From positions 1 to 64,000 of the IMG/VR virus record IMGVR_UViG_3300050120_000121: a stretch of 64,000 nt of DNA. One strand, 5' to 3'. Under the pieces are notes generated by a model, which made no database searches, was not told where the DNA came from, and saw nothing but the letters and a program-made list of their open reading frames with translations. Source of the DNA: a virus. Position numbers and translations under genes: made by a program. Positions 25,645 through 33,748 of this stretch are shown in pieces; positions within the stretch are counted from its first letter, which is position 1; every line of letters starts with the position of its first letter.

Positions 25645-28219
25645 TCGTGAAGATTTGGAATCTCAATTCGCCAAGAGATTCGGCAAGCTCGCAAGACGAC
25701 ATTTAAGGGAGTTTCGCAGACTTCTCGGAGATCCTCCAGACTTGAGTAATGTCCCTCCTGAGTTTTGGGACAAAATGCAGAGGGAAACCGACGCAGAACT
25801 GTACGCGATCCTACTGCTGATCTTCGATGAATCCGCGATCTATCACGGATGGGACACTGCCGAGTCAGGATTAGCGGCATACGGCTGGGCGAAACAACGG
25901 GCTGAAGATTTCTCCAAGTATTGGGTTGAGTCGACACAGACGCGATTGGCGAACGGATTTGACAAGCTCACGACACCAGAACCAGTTCGCGAAACGACCG
26001 TAGCCGAAGCACGAGCAGCGGCGGGCATGGGCGGAACTGGAAGTCGCAATCGAACAACTGGTGGCGATGAGGATGAACCGTTCGAACCCGTCAACCGAAT
26101 CCTGCCAGGACAACAGCCAGTCAAGATCCCATCGAAGCAAGAGATTGACGAACTACTGAAGGATACGTTTGGCGAGAATCGAATAGAAACCAACGTGATT
26201 GACGAAACCACGAGGGCACGTCACGCAGGCGGCGAAGCGGCCATTGAAGAGACGGTTGGCATCTCGCAGGATGATCGCTGGCGAAACAATCCGCAGGACA
26301 GCAAATCAGGTCCGTGCCCGATCTGCACAAAACTGAATGGATTGAGAAGAGCCGATTGGCCGTGGCGATATCGTGAAGGACCGCCGTCACCTCACCCGAG
26401 ATGTTGCTGTACCGTCGATCATGCGCTGGTCCCGCTCTCCGACGCCATCGGTCGCATGTTGGACGATCCAGACTACAAAAGCCTGAAAGCGTTCAACGAG
26501 GCGGAATCGAGAGACGAAGGCGGAAAATGGACGAGCGGCGGTTCAACTGCTTCGGGGAAAGTAAATCTCGAAAAGATTCATGATCCGAGAGTTGTCAATC
26601 GCGTTCATCAAACATTGTCCGATCTTCACGACCGATTCGGATTGAAACTCGACAGCGTTGAAGCAAAGCATCTTGACGAGAATATATTCGGCAACGCCGA
26701 GTCGGCACACATGCTCACGCTTCAATCGGGGCGAGAAAAGAACGGAAAGCGGGTATGGGAAAACTCTCACCATTTAACGCTGAATTCGGATCATTGGCAG
26801 GACGGTGAATCGTTCAACAAAAAGCGTCACGAATTGCCAGATGGATACCTCGCGGATTCATCGGCAACCGGCATGATTCGACACGAGTACGCTCACGCAT
26901 TGGAAAAAGAGCATCCTGAAGACGCAGCGAAGATCCAAGAGATTTATCGACAGTACAAGCCGACTGGCGGAACCGTCAGCGGATATTCGATTCACAGTTC
27001 AAAAGAGATGGTCGCAGAAGGATTTGCTCATTGGATGCAGCAGGGATCGCTAGCAGGAACCGGATTAGACGCATTGGAACCGATTTTCAGAAGTTGGGAG
27101 AAAAATGAGCACACTGCAAAAGGAATTGGAAGTTATTCAAGTCGAACACAGATTGCGGACCGAATCGCGACTGGAGATAGAGCTTCTAAGGATTCTGCTG
27201 AGGCAGGCGACGGCATGTCGAATTACGCATCGCGACAAATGGAGAATGCAAGAGATATTTCAAGAGGTTCCTCGATTGGCGAATCAATATGGAATCGAGA
27301 TGGTGAACGCGAAGGAACTGGCCTGACTCCGCGATTCAACCTCAAGTCATGGTATCGTGTCATCCCAAACGCAGCGGAATGGCGAGCGTATTGCCGAGAG
27401 AACGAACTGGATGTGAATAACCGACTGGCATTTAAAAGTTGGTCCATGAAATCGCATGATGTCTCAGGCGAATCACGAGACGATCGCGGCAGATGGACCG
27501 TCAGCGGAAGTCGTGTCATCACCCCAAATGGCGAAAAGCATTCGTTTCACAATAGCCCAGAAGACGCTCAACAAATCGCGGACTACGAAAACAACCGAAT
27601 CGACAGCAAGCCGCTCATCGCGGAATCCAATCGGTTGCTTCGCGAACTAGGGCACCCTCCCGTCGCATCCTTCGACAAGCACGGAAATCCGACAATCCAT
27701 CCTGATGAGATCAGAGACGCGATTCATCAAGCGAATGAGGCCAACGAACTTCTGAAAGATCATCCGAATGTTCCAAAAGCGAAGGTCTCTGTAGTAGATG
27801 ACATGCCATCGAGCAGTCATGATCCAGCACAAATCAAGGAATCGCTGGAAGAGTTAAAGAAAATCAACAGCATCCTCGCAAAACATGGCCAACAGAAAAT
27901 CGGATTGTCACACGACGCTGATTTCGGCGGTGTGTTTCCAGATGTGACAGACGGCAACACGGCAGAGGATGTGACGGAACTAGATCGCGAATCCGCGAAA
28001 TTGAATAAGCGACTTGAAAGCTACGGGCTGAATCCAAAGGTTCACATCAAATTGACGAAAAGCGACGGGAGCCACGAAATCGGATTGTCACATGATCCTG
28101 ACGAATTGAGCGAGGCTCTTGATATGCTTCGAGACTTCAAGAACAAGAAAAGCTTATTGCCGGAATGGATCGTCAAGGAATTGGAGCCGTTTGGGTTCCG
28201 ATCACACTCCATTAGCTGA
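25628..28219 (+). CDS. MuF-like head protein fused to a zinc metallopeptidase
   Basis: An 863-residue polyprotein. Residues 1-290 are MuF-like and end with CPIC...HPRCCCTVD (cysteines near residues 233 and 257), the zinc-bound end of that domain. After the linker ESRDEGGKWTSGG (near residue 295), residues about 305-530 carry the zincin motif HEYAH at 419-423 and a later GYSIHSSKEMVAEGFAHW, probably supplying the third ligand. A second linker, HDVSGESRDDRGRW (from H610), precedes a helical C-terminal region with two copies of KIGLSHD or EIGLSHDPDE. MuF proteins sit inside or near the portal, so the peptidase may be packaged and injected (inference). Confidence 0.8.
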   Translation: MSELPNREDLESQFAKRFGKLARRHLREFRRLLGDPPDLSNVPPEFWDKMQRETDAELYAILLLIFDESAIYHGWDTAESGLAAYGWAKQRAEDFSKYWVESTQTRLANGFDKLTTPEPVRETTVAEARAAAGMGGTGSRNRTTGGDEDEPFEPVNRILPGQQPVKIPSKQEIDELLKDTFGENRIETNVIDETTRARHAGGEAAIEETVGISQDDRWRNNPQDSKSGPCPICTKLNGLRRADWPWRYREGPPSPHPRCCCTVDHALVPLSDAIGRMLDDPDYKSLKAFNEAESRDEGGKWTSGGSTASGKVNLEKIHDPRVVNRVHQTLSDLHDRFGLKLDSVEAKHLDENIFGNAESAHMLTLQSGREKNGKRVWENSHHLTLNSDHWQDGESFNKKRHELPDGYLADSSATGMIRHEYAHALEKEHPEDAAKIQEIYRQYKPTGGTVSGYSIHSSKEMVAEGFAHWMQQGSLAGTGLDALEPIFRSWEKNEHTAKGIGSYSSRTQIADRIATGDRASKDSAEAGDGMSNYASRQMENARDISRGSSIGESIWNRDGEREGTGLTPRFNLKSWYRVIPNAAEWRAYCRENELDVNNRLAFKSWSMKSHDVSGESRDDRGRWTVSGSRVITPNGEKHSFHNSPEDAQQIADYENNRIDSKPLIAESNRLLRELGHPPVASFDKHGNPTIHPDEIRDAIHQANEANELLKDHPNVPKAKVSVVDDMPSSSHDPAQIKESLEELKKINSILAKHGQQKIGLSHDADFGGVFPDVTDGNTAEDVTELDRESAKLNKRLESYGLNPKVHIKLTKSDGSHEIGLSHDPDELSEALDMLRDFKNKKSLLPEWIVKELEPFGFRSHSIS

Positions 28220-28220
28220 T

Positions 28221-28338
28221 TCTCAGAAATCTTTTCAGAATCTTGCCGAATAGTATTGACGTAGAATAAATCAGTCGATACTATCCTGCTGTCGCGTGCG
28301 AACGACAGTAACTCTGAACTCTTGCGGAAAGAACAATC
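28221..28338 (+). promoter_or_regulatory. Regulatory module B: copy of the promoter-hairpin leader
   Basis: TTGACG (28256-28261), 17 bases, TACTAT (28279-28284), with ATAGTAT/ATACTAT (28250-28256 and 28278-28284) as the framing inverted repeat. A leader hairpin follows (CTGTCG, loop CGTGCGAA, CGACAG; 28289-28308), then ACTCTTGCG and GGAAAGAA before the ATG at 28339. It aligns with 20757-20881 from GATTCT through the start codon. Confidence 0.75.
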
Positions 28339-28512
28339 ATGAACGATGCAACTCTCAACGCATTCCGTCAAATCGCGGAAGCCATGCAAACCAAGCCAAC
28401 AGACTGGCAGTGGATCGGCGAATTCATGTCACAACGCATGTTCGGAATCACGGAAGAACGAGCGAAATCGTACGCGGCGAAACATGGCGGCGTTGCCAAG
28501 AAAATGGAGTAA
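28339..28512 (+). CDS. Small protein under module B
   Basis: A 57-residue protein, the first gene after regulatory module B. It is helical with two tryptophans and a basic C-terminus (AAKHGGVAKKME). No family recognised, and no clear similarity to the acidic protein under module A. Confidence 0.5.
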   Translation: MNDATLNAFRQIAEAMQTKPTDWQWIGEFMSQRMFGITEERAKSYAAKHGGVAKKME

Positions 28513-28518
28513 TCGGCC

Positions 28519-28659
28519 ATGTCCAAATCAATCGAAAGCTGGATCACCGCTCTGGCAAAATCAACTGGCAAAACGGTTGAAGAGGCACAGCGGGAACTTT
28601 GGGAATCTGGTCTGTTCTACGGGCTCAAATCTGGTGAGACGTTCCGCAAATCAAACTGA
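28519..28659 (+). CDS. Very small protein of unknown function
   Basis: A 46-residue protein six bases after the previous stop. The TGKTVEEAQRELWESGLFYG stretch looks like a short helix-turn-helix-sized fold. The close spacing supports a real gene. Confidence 0.4.
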   Translation: MSKSIESWITALAKSTGKTVEEAQRELWESGLFYGLKSGETFRKSN

Positions 28660-28671
28660 AGGGGAAGTGAA

Positions 28672-29091
28672 ATGCCAGTTTACGAACGAACGAAGATGTG
28701 TGCCGAATGTCCGTTTCGAGCGAAGGCAATCAAGGGTTGGCTTGGCCCACTGACAATCGACGATCTGGAGCAATCCGTCCACGGCGTGAAAATAGGAGGC
28801 GCATTCGTCGGTGATCTGGGCGAGATAGTCTGCCATATGGAAATTGACCGAATGCAGGACGAGATGAACGAACAGGGCGAGCCGATCGACGATGATCGGA
28901 TCGCAGAAGAGGGCCAGCAGTGCGTCGGCATGATTCGATATGCGAATTCACTCTGTAAACGATCGAGGGTTCGCGAAGTGCGCGACTTTCAGGCGACAGT
29001 CAAAGCAACTCCCGATGAGCCGACGATTCCTCCGTTCAAGCTGCGGGAACATCACACGCTTCCAGCGAAGAAAACAACGCGTAATCCGTGA
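28672..29091 (+). CDS. Cysteine-rich conserved phage protein
   Basis: A 139-residue protein opening with KMCAECPFRAKA, with later C residues in VCHME, QQCVGM and SLCKRS. The C-x2-CPFR start and the CVGxIRYxNSLC phrase resemble a family of small Cys-rich proteins of phages and actinobacteria (DUF6283-like, from memory). GGGGAAG precedes the start. A metal site is likely; the function is unknown. Confidence 0.5.
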   Translation: MPVYERTKMCAECPFRAKAIKGWLGPLTIDDLEQSVHGVKIGGAFVGDLGEIVCHMEIDRMQDEMNEQGEPIDDDRIAEEGQQCVGMIRYANSLCKRSRVREVRDFQATVKATPDEPTIPPFKLREHHTLPAKKTTRNP

Positions 29092-29158
29092 TCCAAAACA
29101 CTCCTCGCTCCGTTGAATCCCTCATCGGACAGAAACTCAAACCAAAGGAAGCAATTCA

Positions 29159-29914
29159 ATGCTGACATTTCATGGCGACGCAAAACTGAAGGCCGATTTG
29201 CTCGCCGAAATCCAACGACATCGTAAACAGGATCAAATCATCCAAGGATCGTACGGCGAAGGCGACGACGCGGAGTGGAAAGGTTGCGCGGTGGGATGCT
29301 CGATTCATTCTCTGAACAAGATCCGCAACAAGACGAAAGACGTTTCGACCCATTCTGTTTATGAAACAGAATTCGGAATCCCTGCGATCTTAGCCTATTT
29401 GGAGGATGGAATTTTCGAAGGTTTGCCACAAAAAGAAGCGGTCGAGTTTCCTGCTGCATTCATTCAGGCAGTCCCAGTCGGAGTTGATCTGTCGAAAGTT
29501 GTTCATCGTTTTCTCGCTTGGATGTTGGACGATCCCGAACAGGGCGTGATTCGGTTTGCGGATGATGCCGGAAAAATCTCAATCCATGCAGTTGCTGAAC
29601 TTCATCGACAGGAAGCGATATCGACCGTGACGAAGGCAGCATGGTCGGCAGCCCGGTCGGCAGCAGAGTCGGCAGCCCGGTCGGCAGCATGGTCGGCAGC
29701 CCGGTCGGCAGCCCAGTCGGCAGCAGAGTCGGCAGCATGGTCGGCAGCAGAGTCGGCAGCAGAGTCGGCAGCCCGGTCGGCAGCAGAGTCGGCAGCATGG
29801 TCGGCAGCCCGGTCGGCAGCAGAGTCGGCAGCATGGTCGGCAGCATGGTCGGCAGCCCGGTCGGCTCAATCCAATAAGTTGCTGCACCTGCTATCTGAAT
29901 GCACCGAGAAGTAA
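29159..29914 (+). CDS. Protein with long SAA-type tandem-repeat tail
   Basis: A 251-residue protein. Residues 1-160 form a normal domain ([12 protein letters not shown] and [10 protein letters not shown] are notable). Residues 161-236 consist of four-residue units of the form x-SAA with x = W, R, E or Q, about 18 in a row, predicted to form one alanine-faced helix. A short [11 protein letters not shown] end follows. Similar repeat tails occur in proteins from many phages and bacteria. Copy number is likely to vary between relatives. Confidence 0.6.
   Translation: MLTFHGDAKLKADLLAEIQRHRKQDQIIQGSYGEGDDAEWKGCAVGCSIHSLNKIRNKTKDVSTHSVYETEFGIPAILAYLEDGIFEGLPQKEAVEFPAAFIQAVPVGVDLSKVVHRFLAWMLDDPEQGVIRFADDAGKISIHAVAELHRQEAISTVTKAAWSAARSAAESAARSAAWSAARSAAQSAAESAAWSAAESAAESAARSAAESAAWSAARSAAESAAWSAAWSAARSAQSNKLLHLLSECTEK
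29638..29863 (+). repeat. 12-bp coding minisatellite (GTCGGCAGC-based)
   Basis: About 18 units, each GTCGGCAG followed by CC, CA or CATG-type variation, in frame with the x-SAA repeat of the host gene. Only the variable codon differs between units, so recombination or slippage can change its length without breaking the frame. Confidence 0.85.
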
Positions 29915-29917
29915 ATC

Positions 29918-30136
29918 ATGCGAATCCTCCCCTGTGCCGCAGACTTCGATTTCTATCTTGGCGGGAAGTTGGCTCCGTGGAATAACGCGGCCAGCATCGC
30001 GTTTCGATGGCAAGCCGCGAATCTTGCTAGAACAGGAAAGTCTCTCGACGATGCGGCCAAGGACATCACGCAGATTATTCGTCAAGAGATGGGAAACGAC
30101 AGCGTCACAATCATGGTTAGGAAACAAGAGCCATGA
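29918..30136 (+). CDS. Small protein of unknown function
   Basis: A 72-residue protein three bases after the repeat protein, overlapping the next gene by four bases. Mixed helix and strand, no motif recognised. Confidence 0.45.
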   Translation: MRILPCAADFDFYLGGKLAPWNNAASIAFRWQAANLARTGKSLDDAAKDITQIIRQEMGNDSVTIMVRKQEP

Positions 30137-30441
30137 GCTTTCACCAATGCAAATACTGCGGAACCCGATTCGAGTACAACGACGAAGTCGGATACGACAG
30201 GGAAATCTGCGGCGTCAAATGCGACTTCCTTCACGCGGGGAAGCAATCCGAACGCGACAGGCTTGCGGCAATGAACGTCGACGGTCTGCATCTGCCAGAA
30301 TGGATCAACTACTGGGCGGAAGGCAACCTGCAATCTCTTCAAGATGGGTTCAGCAGCAATGAGGCATTGAGAAGGGAACTCGTGTTTATTTCCAATGTTC
30401 TCGAAGTGTTCCTGTCACCAGAAAAGGATGCAAAACCATGA
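30133..30441 (+). CDS. Small zinc-finger protein
   Basis: A 102-residue protein with CKYCGTRF...ICGVKCDF (residues 6-33), a four-cysteine finger, then a helical domain. The ATGA overlap supports the start. Confidence 0.5.
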   Translation: MSFHQCKYCGTRFEYNDEVGYDREICGVKCDFLHAGKQSERDRLAAMNVDGLHLPEWINYWAEGNLQSLQDGFSSNEALRRELVFISNVLEVFLSPEKDAKP

Positions 30442-30740
30442 AACACAAGATCAACGAATACTATGTCAGCACGTCAGAAGGTGCGAAGGATCTGATTAAC
30501 TTCACATCCTCGATGAAACACTCATGCGGAACTTATGACTTCGACGAGAAGGATCAAATCAAAGTCGCCATTCGTATCGCAGAAATCGAAGACAGTGAAT
30601 CTCGGACGCTTGCATTGGAAGTCATGCAAGCCGCGATGAGGCTTTATGGAAAGTTGATAGTCGCGAGATCGGCATTTGAGGCAATCGACAAGGTTCTGAA
30701 AGGTATCGCGGCGGAAGAAACCGAAGAGAAAGCGAACTAA
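30438..30740 (+). CDS. Small helical protein
   Basis: A 100-residue protein, mostly amphipathic helix, with ATGA start overlap. No motif recognised. Its stop shares a base with the next start (TAATG). Confidence 0.45.
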   Translation: MKHKINEYYVSTSEGAKDLINFTSSMKHSCGTYDFDEKDQIKVAIRIAEIEDSESRTLALEVMQAAMRLYGKLIVARSAFEAIDKVLKGIAAEETEEKAN

Positions 30741-30913
30741 TGACTGAAGCACAAATTGAAACCCGTCTGACAATGCTTGAAGGCATGATCGCACGTGAGC
30801 GGAACACATCGACGCTCAAAGCCTTAACCGTGACCTATCAAAAGTTGATGGATCGGCTGGTTGAGATGGATCTGGCGAAACAAGCGAAAGGAAACACCAA
30901 TGGCGATGAATAA
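30740..30913 (+). CDS. Small helical protein
   Basis: A 57-residue charged helical protein that starts on the last base of the preceding stop. It overlaps the next gene by 14 bases. No function assignable. Confidence 0.4.
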   Translation: MTEAQIETRLTMLEGMIARERNTSTLKALTVTYQKLMDRLVEMDLAKQAKGNTNGDE

Positions 30914-31271
30914 AAAAGAACAAACCGAGATGGAAGTGCTCAGAAGCGAGTTGGCAAAAGCAAAGGCGTTCCGATTCACGGAAAGGATAAAGCCAGACAT
31001 CCCAATTGCGAGCGGATATACAGATCTGAGGAAAGGTTTTCTATTCAACGAGCATTCGTCATACGAACAGGTCAAGCCAGCATGCTCTACGAGCAGTAAC
31101 CATTGTTTCGGAAGCGACCAGAAGACGACGACGCAGGGCGGAAGGTCGCTTTTCAGCACAGAAGTTCTGGCATGGCGTGCTCTCCGAAATGCATTGGAGG
31201 ACAGTTTTGCGGAACGGCTGGCGAAAATAGACGAGAGGATTCATGATCTTTATGAGAAAGGGAGCAAATGA
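30900..31271 (+). CDS. Phage protein of unknown function
   Basis: A 123-residue protein from the ATG at 30900, preceded by AAAGGA. An N-terminal charged helix and a C-terminal helix flank a central segment with two cysteines. The upstream extension to 30861 overlaps the previous gene and was not used. Confidence 0.45.
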   Translation: MAMNKKEQTEMEVLRSELAKAKAFRFTERIKPDIPIASGYTDLRKGFLFNEHSSYEQVKPACSTSSNHCFGSDQKTTTQGGRSLFSTEVLAWRALRNALEDSFAERLAKIDERIHDLYEKGSK

Positions 31272-31549
31272 GCGATCTGAGCAGCAGAAACGAACGAGCA
31301 TTCCGCGAGCATGACAAATGGTTGATGAGCGGTCCTCCCGAATGGGAATTGCCAGATCCCCCGAAGTTCGACGACAGCGACAGCGTTCAATTGCCAGACG
31401 GTCGCATAGGCTCGATTATCGAAATCGGCGGAAGCGATCTTGTCGGATATACGTATCACATCGAAGTCGAGGACATGATCGGCGAACCACCGAACCACGA
31501 ATTGCAATGGTTCTTGGAACCCGAATTGAAGAAACCGGAAATCTCGTGA
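31268..31549 (+). CDS. Small acidic protein
   Basis: A 93-residue protein. The region VQLPDGRIGSIIEIG...YHIEVED looks like a small SH3-like barrel. ATGA start overlap. No family recognised. Confidence 0.45.
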   Translation: MSDLSSRNERAFREHDKWLMSGPPEWELPDPPKFDDSDSVQLPDGRIGSIIEIGGSDLVGYTYHIEVEDMIGEPPNHELQWFLEPELKKPEIS

Positions 31550-31608
31550 TCCGAATCATCTCGGGACACGTTCAGAAGTGCGTGACGTATTTTCTTTAAC
31601 TTGGAGGA

Positions 31609-31953
31609 ATGATTTTGGACATCAACAGTTTGACAGTCGGACAACTGAAGGAAATCAACAGGCTGATATCGGGTGGAGTATCGGACTCACATCAGCCCTA
31701 CGAAATCGGTGCGAACTACCTGATTCGCACAGTCACATTTGCCTATACGGGAAAGATCGTATCGGTCGGAAACTCGGAGATCGTTCTTGTCGATGCCGCG
31801 TGGATTGCTGATACGGGGCGATTCGCGGATGCCGTGACGAAAGGATCGTTCAACGAAGTCGAACCGTTTCCAGACGGAGAGAACGTCATCATTGGACGAA
31901 GCACGGTGATTGACGCGGTTAAAATCAAGACATTGCCAAGGAGCCAAAAATGA
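31609..31953 (+). CDS. Phage protein of unknown function
   Basis: A 114-residue protein with TTGGAGGAA a few bases before its ATG. The C-terminal 80 residues (VRTVTFAYTGKIVSVG type strands) look like a beta barrel. Similar-looking small proteins are common beside phage head genes. It overlaps the repeat gene that follows. Confidence 0.5.
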   Translation: MILDINSLTVGQLKEINRLISGGVSDSHQPYEIGANYLIRTVTFAYTGKIVSVGNSEIVLVDAAWIADTGRFADAVTKGSFNEVEPFPDGENVIIGRSTVIDAVKIKTLPRSQK

Positions 31954-32189
31954 TCTGCGTCTCGCGACGGGGACTCGACGTTGGATATTACGGGTCAGGG
32001 TCAGGGTCACGGTCAGGGTCATGGTCAGGGTCACGGTCATGGTCAGGGTCAGGGTCATGGTCAGGGTCACGGTCATGGTCAGGGTCAGGGTCATGGTCAG
32101 GGTCACGGTCATGGTCAGGGTCAGGGTCAGGGTCACGGTCAGGGTCATGGTCAGGGTCAGGGTCACGGTCATGGTCAGGGTCACGGTGA
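31950..32189 (+). CDS. Small GS/RS/WS-repeat protein
   Basis: A 79-residue protein that starts as ATGA on the previous stop. After [13 protein letters not shown] it is built only from two-residue units GS, RS and WS. The overlap start favours this frame, although the hexanucleotide array is open in other frames too. Gly-Ser-rich repeat proteins of this style are, as I recall, frequent in planctomycete genomes. Function unknown. Confidence 0.45.
   Translation: MICVSRRGLDVGYYGSGSGSRSGSWSGSRSWSGSGSWSGSRSWSGSGSWSGSRSWSGSGSGSRSGSWSGSGSRSWSGSR
31990..32186 (+). repeat. Hexanucleotide tandem array GGTCAN
   Basis: About 33 units of GGTCA followed by G, C or T, in patterns such as GGTCAGGGTCACGGTCATGG. 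Five of the six reading frames are free of stops across it. Confidence 0.9.
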
Positions 32190-32197
32190 AGAGAAAC

Positions 32198-32230
32198 ATG
32201 CCAAACGCCGCGGTTCGCGGCATTTGGCAT
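32198..32230 (+). promoter_or_regulatory. Long leader hairpin before 32249 gene
   Basis: ATGCCAAA/TTTGGCAT (8 bp), a small internal loop, then CCGCG/CGCGG with loop GTT. No T-run follows, so it looks like an RNA processing, stability or translation-control hairpin rather than a terminator. Confidence 0.5.
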
Positions 32231-32248
32231 TCAATACGAAAGGAAATC

Positions 32249-33169
32249 ATGTCACAGAAATTCATTGCAGCGAAACGCGGGGCATTCAATGGCTGGTTTG
32301 GCGTGATCTACGAATACGACGCATCCGGCAACACGGAAGTGCGAATCTGGTCATCGCCGACGAATCGCGACAAGAAAGAACAGGCGATCGACGACGCGAC
32401 CGAGAAAGCACGTAAGATTCTTCTAGATGCCATCGGCGGAATCCATCACGTAGTTTCAATCACGATGCAACCGAACTTCCTCAAAGTCGCGACCGACGAG
32501 GCGTTTGAGAGTTTCCTCGCCGGATGTGATCTAACCAATCGACAGGCAGAACAACTGGAAAAAGCACGCACGGAAAAGGAAGCTGCCGACAAGATCGAGG
32601 CGAAACGATTAGCCGATGAAAAGACCGCTCAAGACTTGAAGGACGCAGAAGCCCGCGAAACACAACGCAAGGCCGACGACGAACAAAGGGCCGCGTTGAA
32701 AAAGCAGGCCGACGAACTCGCCACGAAACAGGCGGAACTCGACAAACAAGCTGCGGACCAGAAAGCAGAAGCCGCCAAAATCGCCGCCGATCAAAAGTCA
32801 GCACAAGACAAGATCGACTCAGCCAACAAAAAGATTGCCGACGATCTAGCCGCAGTCGAGCAAAAGAAACTCGACGACATTGAAACTGCAAAACGAGAAA
32901 CCTACGACGGGAATCCACGGTTCGCATGGCGATTTGAAAAGCCTACGAAACCGGCAGCAGATAGCCCCTTCAAATCACTGGCACCGTTCGCGACATACTC
33001 GTTTACTCACAAAACATCGGAAGGCAAGTTCGACTTCTCGTTCAAGAAGGAAACAGGCGATACCGTCAACTTCCAGATGGATCGCGAAGAAACCGTCCGC
33101 CTTCACGAATGCCTGACGCGGATTCTGGCATCAGACGCGGCGAATTCTATGAGCGGGGATCAATCGTGA
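32249..33169 (+). CDS. Protein with long central coiled coil
   Basis: A 306-residue protein. Residues 1-85 form a domain that starts [20 protein letters not shown]. Residues 90-215 are a continuous A, K, D, Q, E-rich coiled coil. Residues 220-306 form a beta-rich C-terminal domain. AAAGGAAA precedes the ATG at 32249; the same frame stays open back through the hexamer array to 31910. Function unknown, possibly a scaffold or filamentous virion component. Confidence 0.5.
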   Translation: MSQKFIAAKRGAFNGWFGVIYEYDASGNTEVRIWSSPTNRDKKEQAIDDATEKARKILLDAIGGIHHVVSITMQPNFLKVATDEAFESFLAGCDLTNRQAEQLEKARTEKEAADKIEAKRLADEKTAQDLKDAEARETQRKADDEQRAALKKQADELATKQAELDKQAADQKAEAAKIAADQKSAQDKIDSANKKIADDLAAVEQKKLDDIETAKRETYDGNPRFAWRFEKPTKPAADSPFKSLAPFATYSFTHKTSEGKFDFSFKKETGDTVNFQMDREETVRLHECLTRILASDAANSMSGDQS

Positions 33170-33459
33170 AACACGTTCCGACATTGACGAAAGTTCCCGA
33201 AGTTCTCATGTCGCTGCCGTGGCAGAAGATCAGCGAATATGCTCACGAGCACTACACGCAGATCAGTGACGGTGATCGACTGCTGGTTGCTGTCCCGTTC
33301 TACGAAAGCGTCGACGGGAAATTCACTGACGAATGGCGATACGATATCGCAACAATCAAAATCAGTTTCGGCGACTGCAGAATCAGCAGCGTCGTCATCG
33401 GCAATGAATATGACTTTGACTGCGAATTCTCCGACTGCGATTGGTTTGTAAAACTCTGA
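33166..33459 (+). CDS. Small acidic beta-rich protein
   Basis: A 97-residue protein with a GTG start overlapping the previous stop (GTGA). It contains VLMSLPWQKISEYAHEHY near the start and a run of D/C residues at the end (DFDCEFSDCDW). No family recognised. Confidence 0.45.
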   Translation: MKHVPTLTKVPEVLMSLPWQKISEYAHEHYTQISDGDRLLVAVPFYESVDGKFTDEWRYDIATIKISFGDCRISSVVIGNEYDFDCEFSDCDWFVKL

Positions 33460-33488
33460 AAGGACAACAATGCCTGAAAGGGTCAGCG

Positions 33489-33728
33489 ATGATTGAACGA
33501 GAGTTATTGCAGGACATTGGCTTTCAACGTGGAGCCGGGGATTGGCCATGTGAAGTGTGGGTCTACGAAGGAATGTTTTGGGTCTGGTTCGGTGACATCC
33601 CCGATTCGGCAAGATTTGATTTGACAACAATTGATGGCAGATCTGTGACACGGGAAGAATTCTTTAATGTCTTCATCGAAGCGGTCAAGGATGAGCAGCG
33701 TGATTTGTGCAGTCCTGGATCATGGTAG
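33489..33728 (+). CDS. Small protein of unknown function
   Basis: A 79-residue protein from the ATG at 33489, preceded by AAAGGG. Aromatic-rich centre (WVYEGMFWVWFG). No motif recognised. Confidence 0.4.
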   Translation: MIERELLQDIGFQRGAGDWPCEVWVYEGMFWVWFGDIPDSARFDLTTIDGRSVTREEFFNVFIEAVKDEQRDLCSPGSW

Positions 33729-33748
33729 TCAGCCTGAAAGGAACCCGA

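Noticed and set aside
29460-29846. Minus-strand LPTGLPTML-type repeat protein
   Set aside because: It is the mirror reading of the x-SAA repeat. The plus-strand frame has a proper N-terminal domain and ribosome site.
29638-32186. CRISPR array at either tandem repeat
   Set aside because: Units of 12 and 6 bases are contiguous with no spacers and no cas genes nearby.
31910-33169. A single 419-codon gene running through the GGTCAN array
   Set aside because: The array is open in most frames by chance of its sequence; the ATG at 32249 has AAAGGAAA and starts at a clear domain edge.
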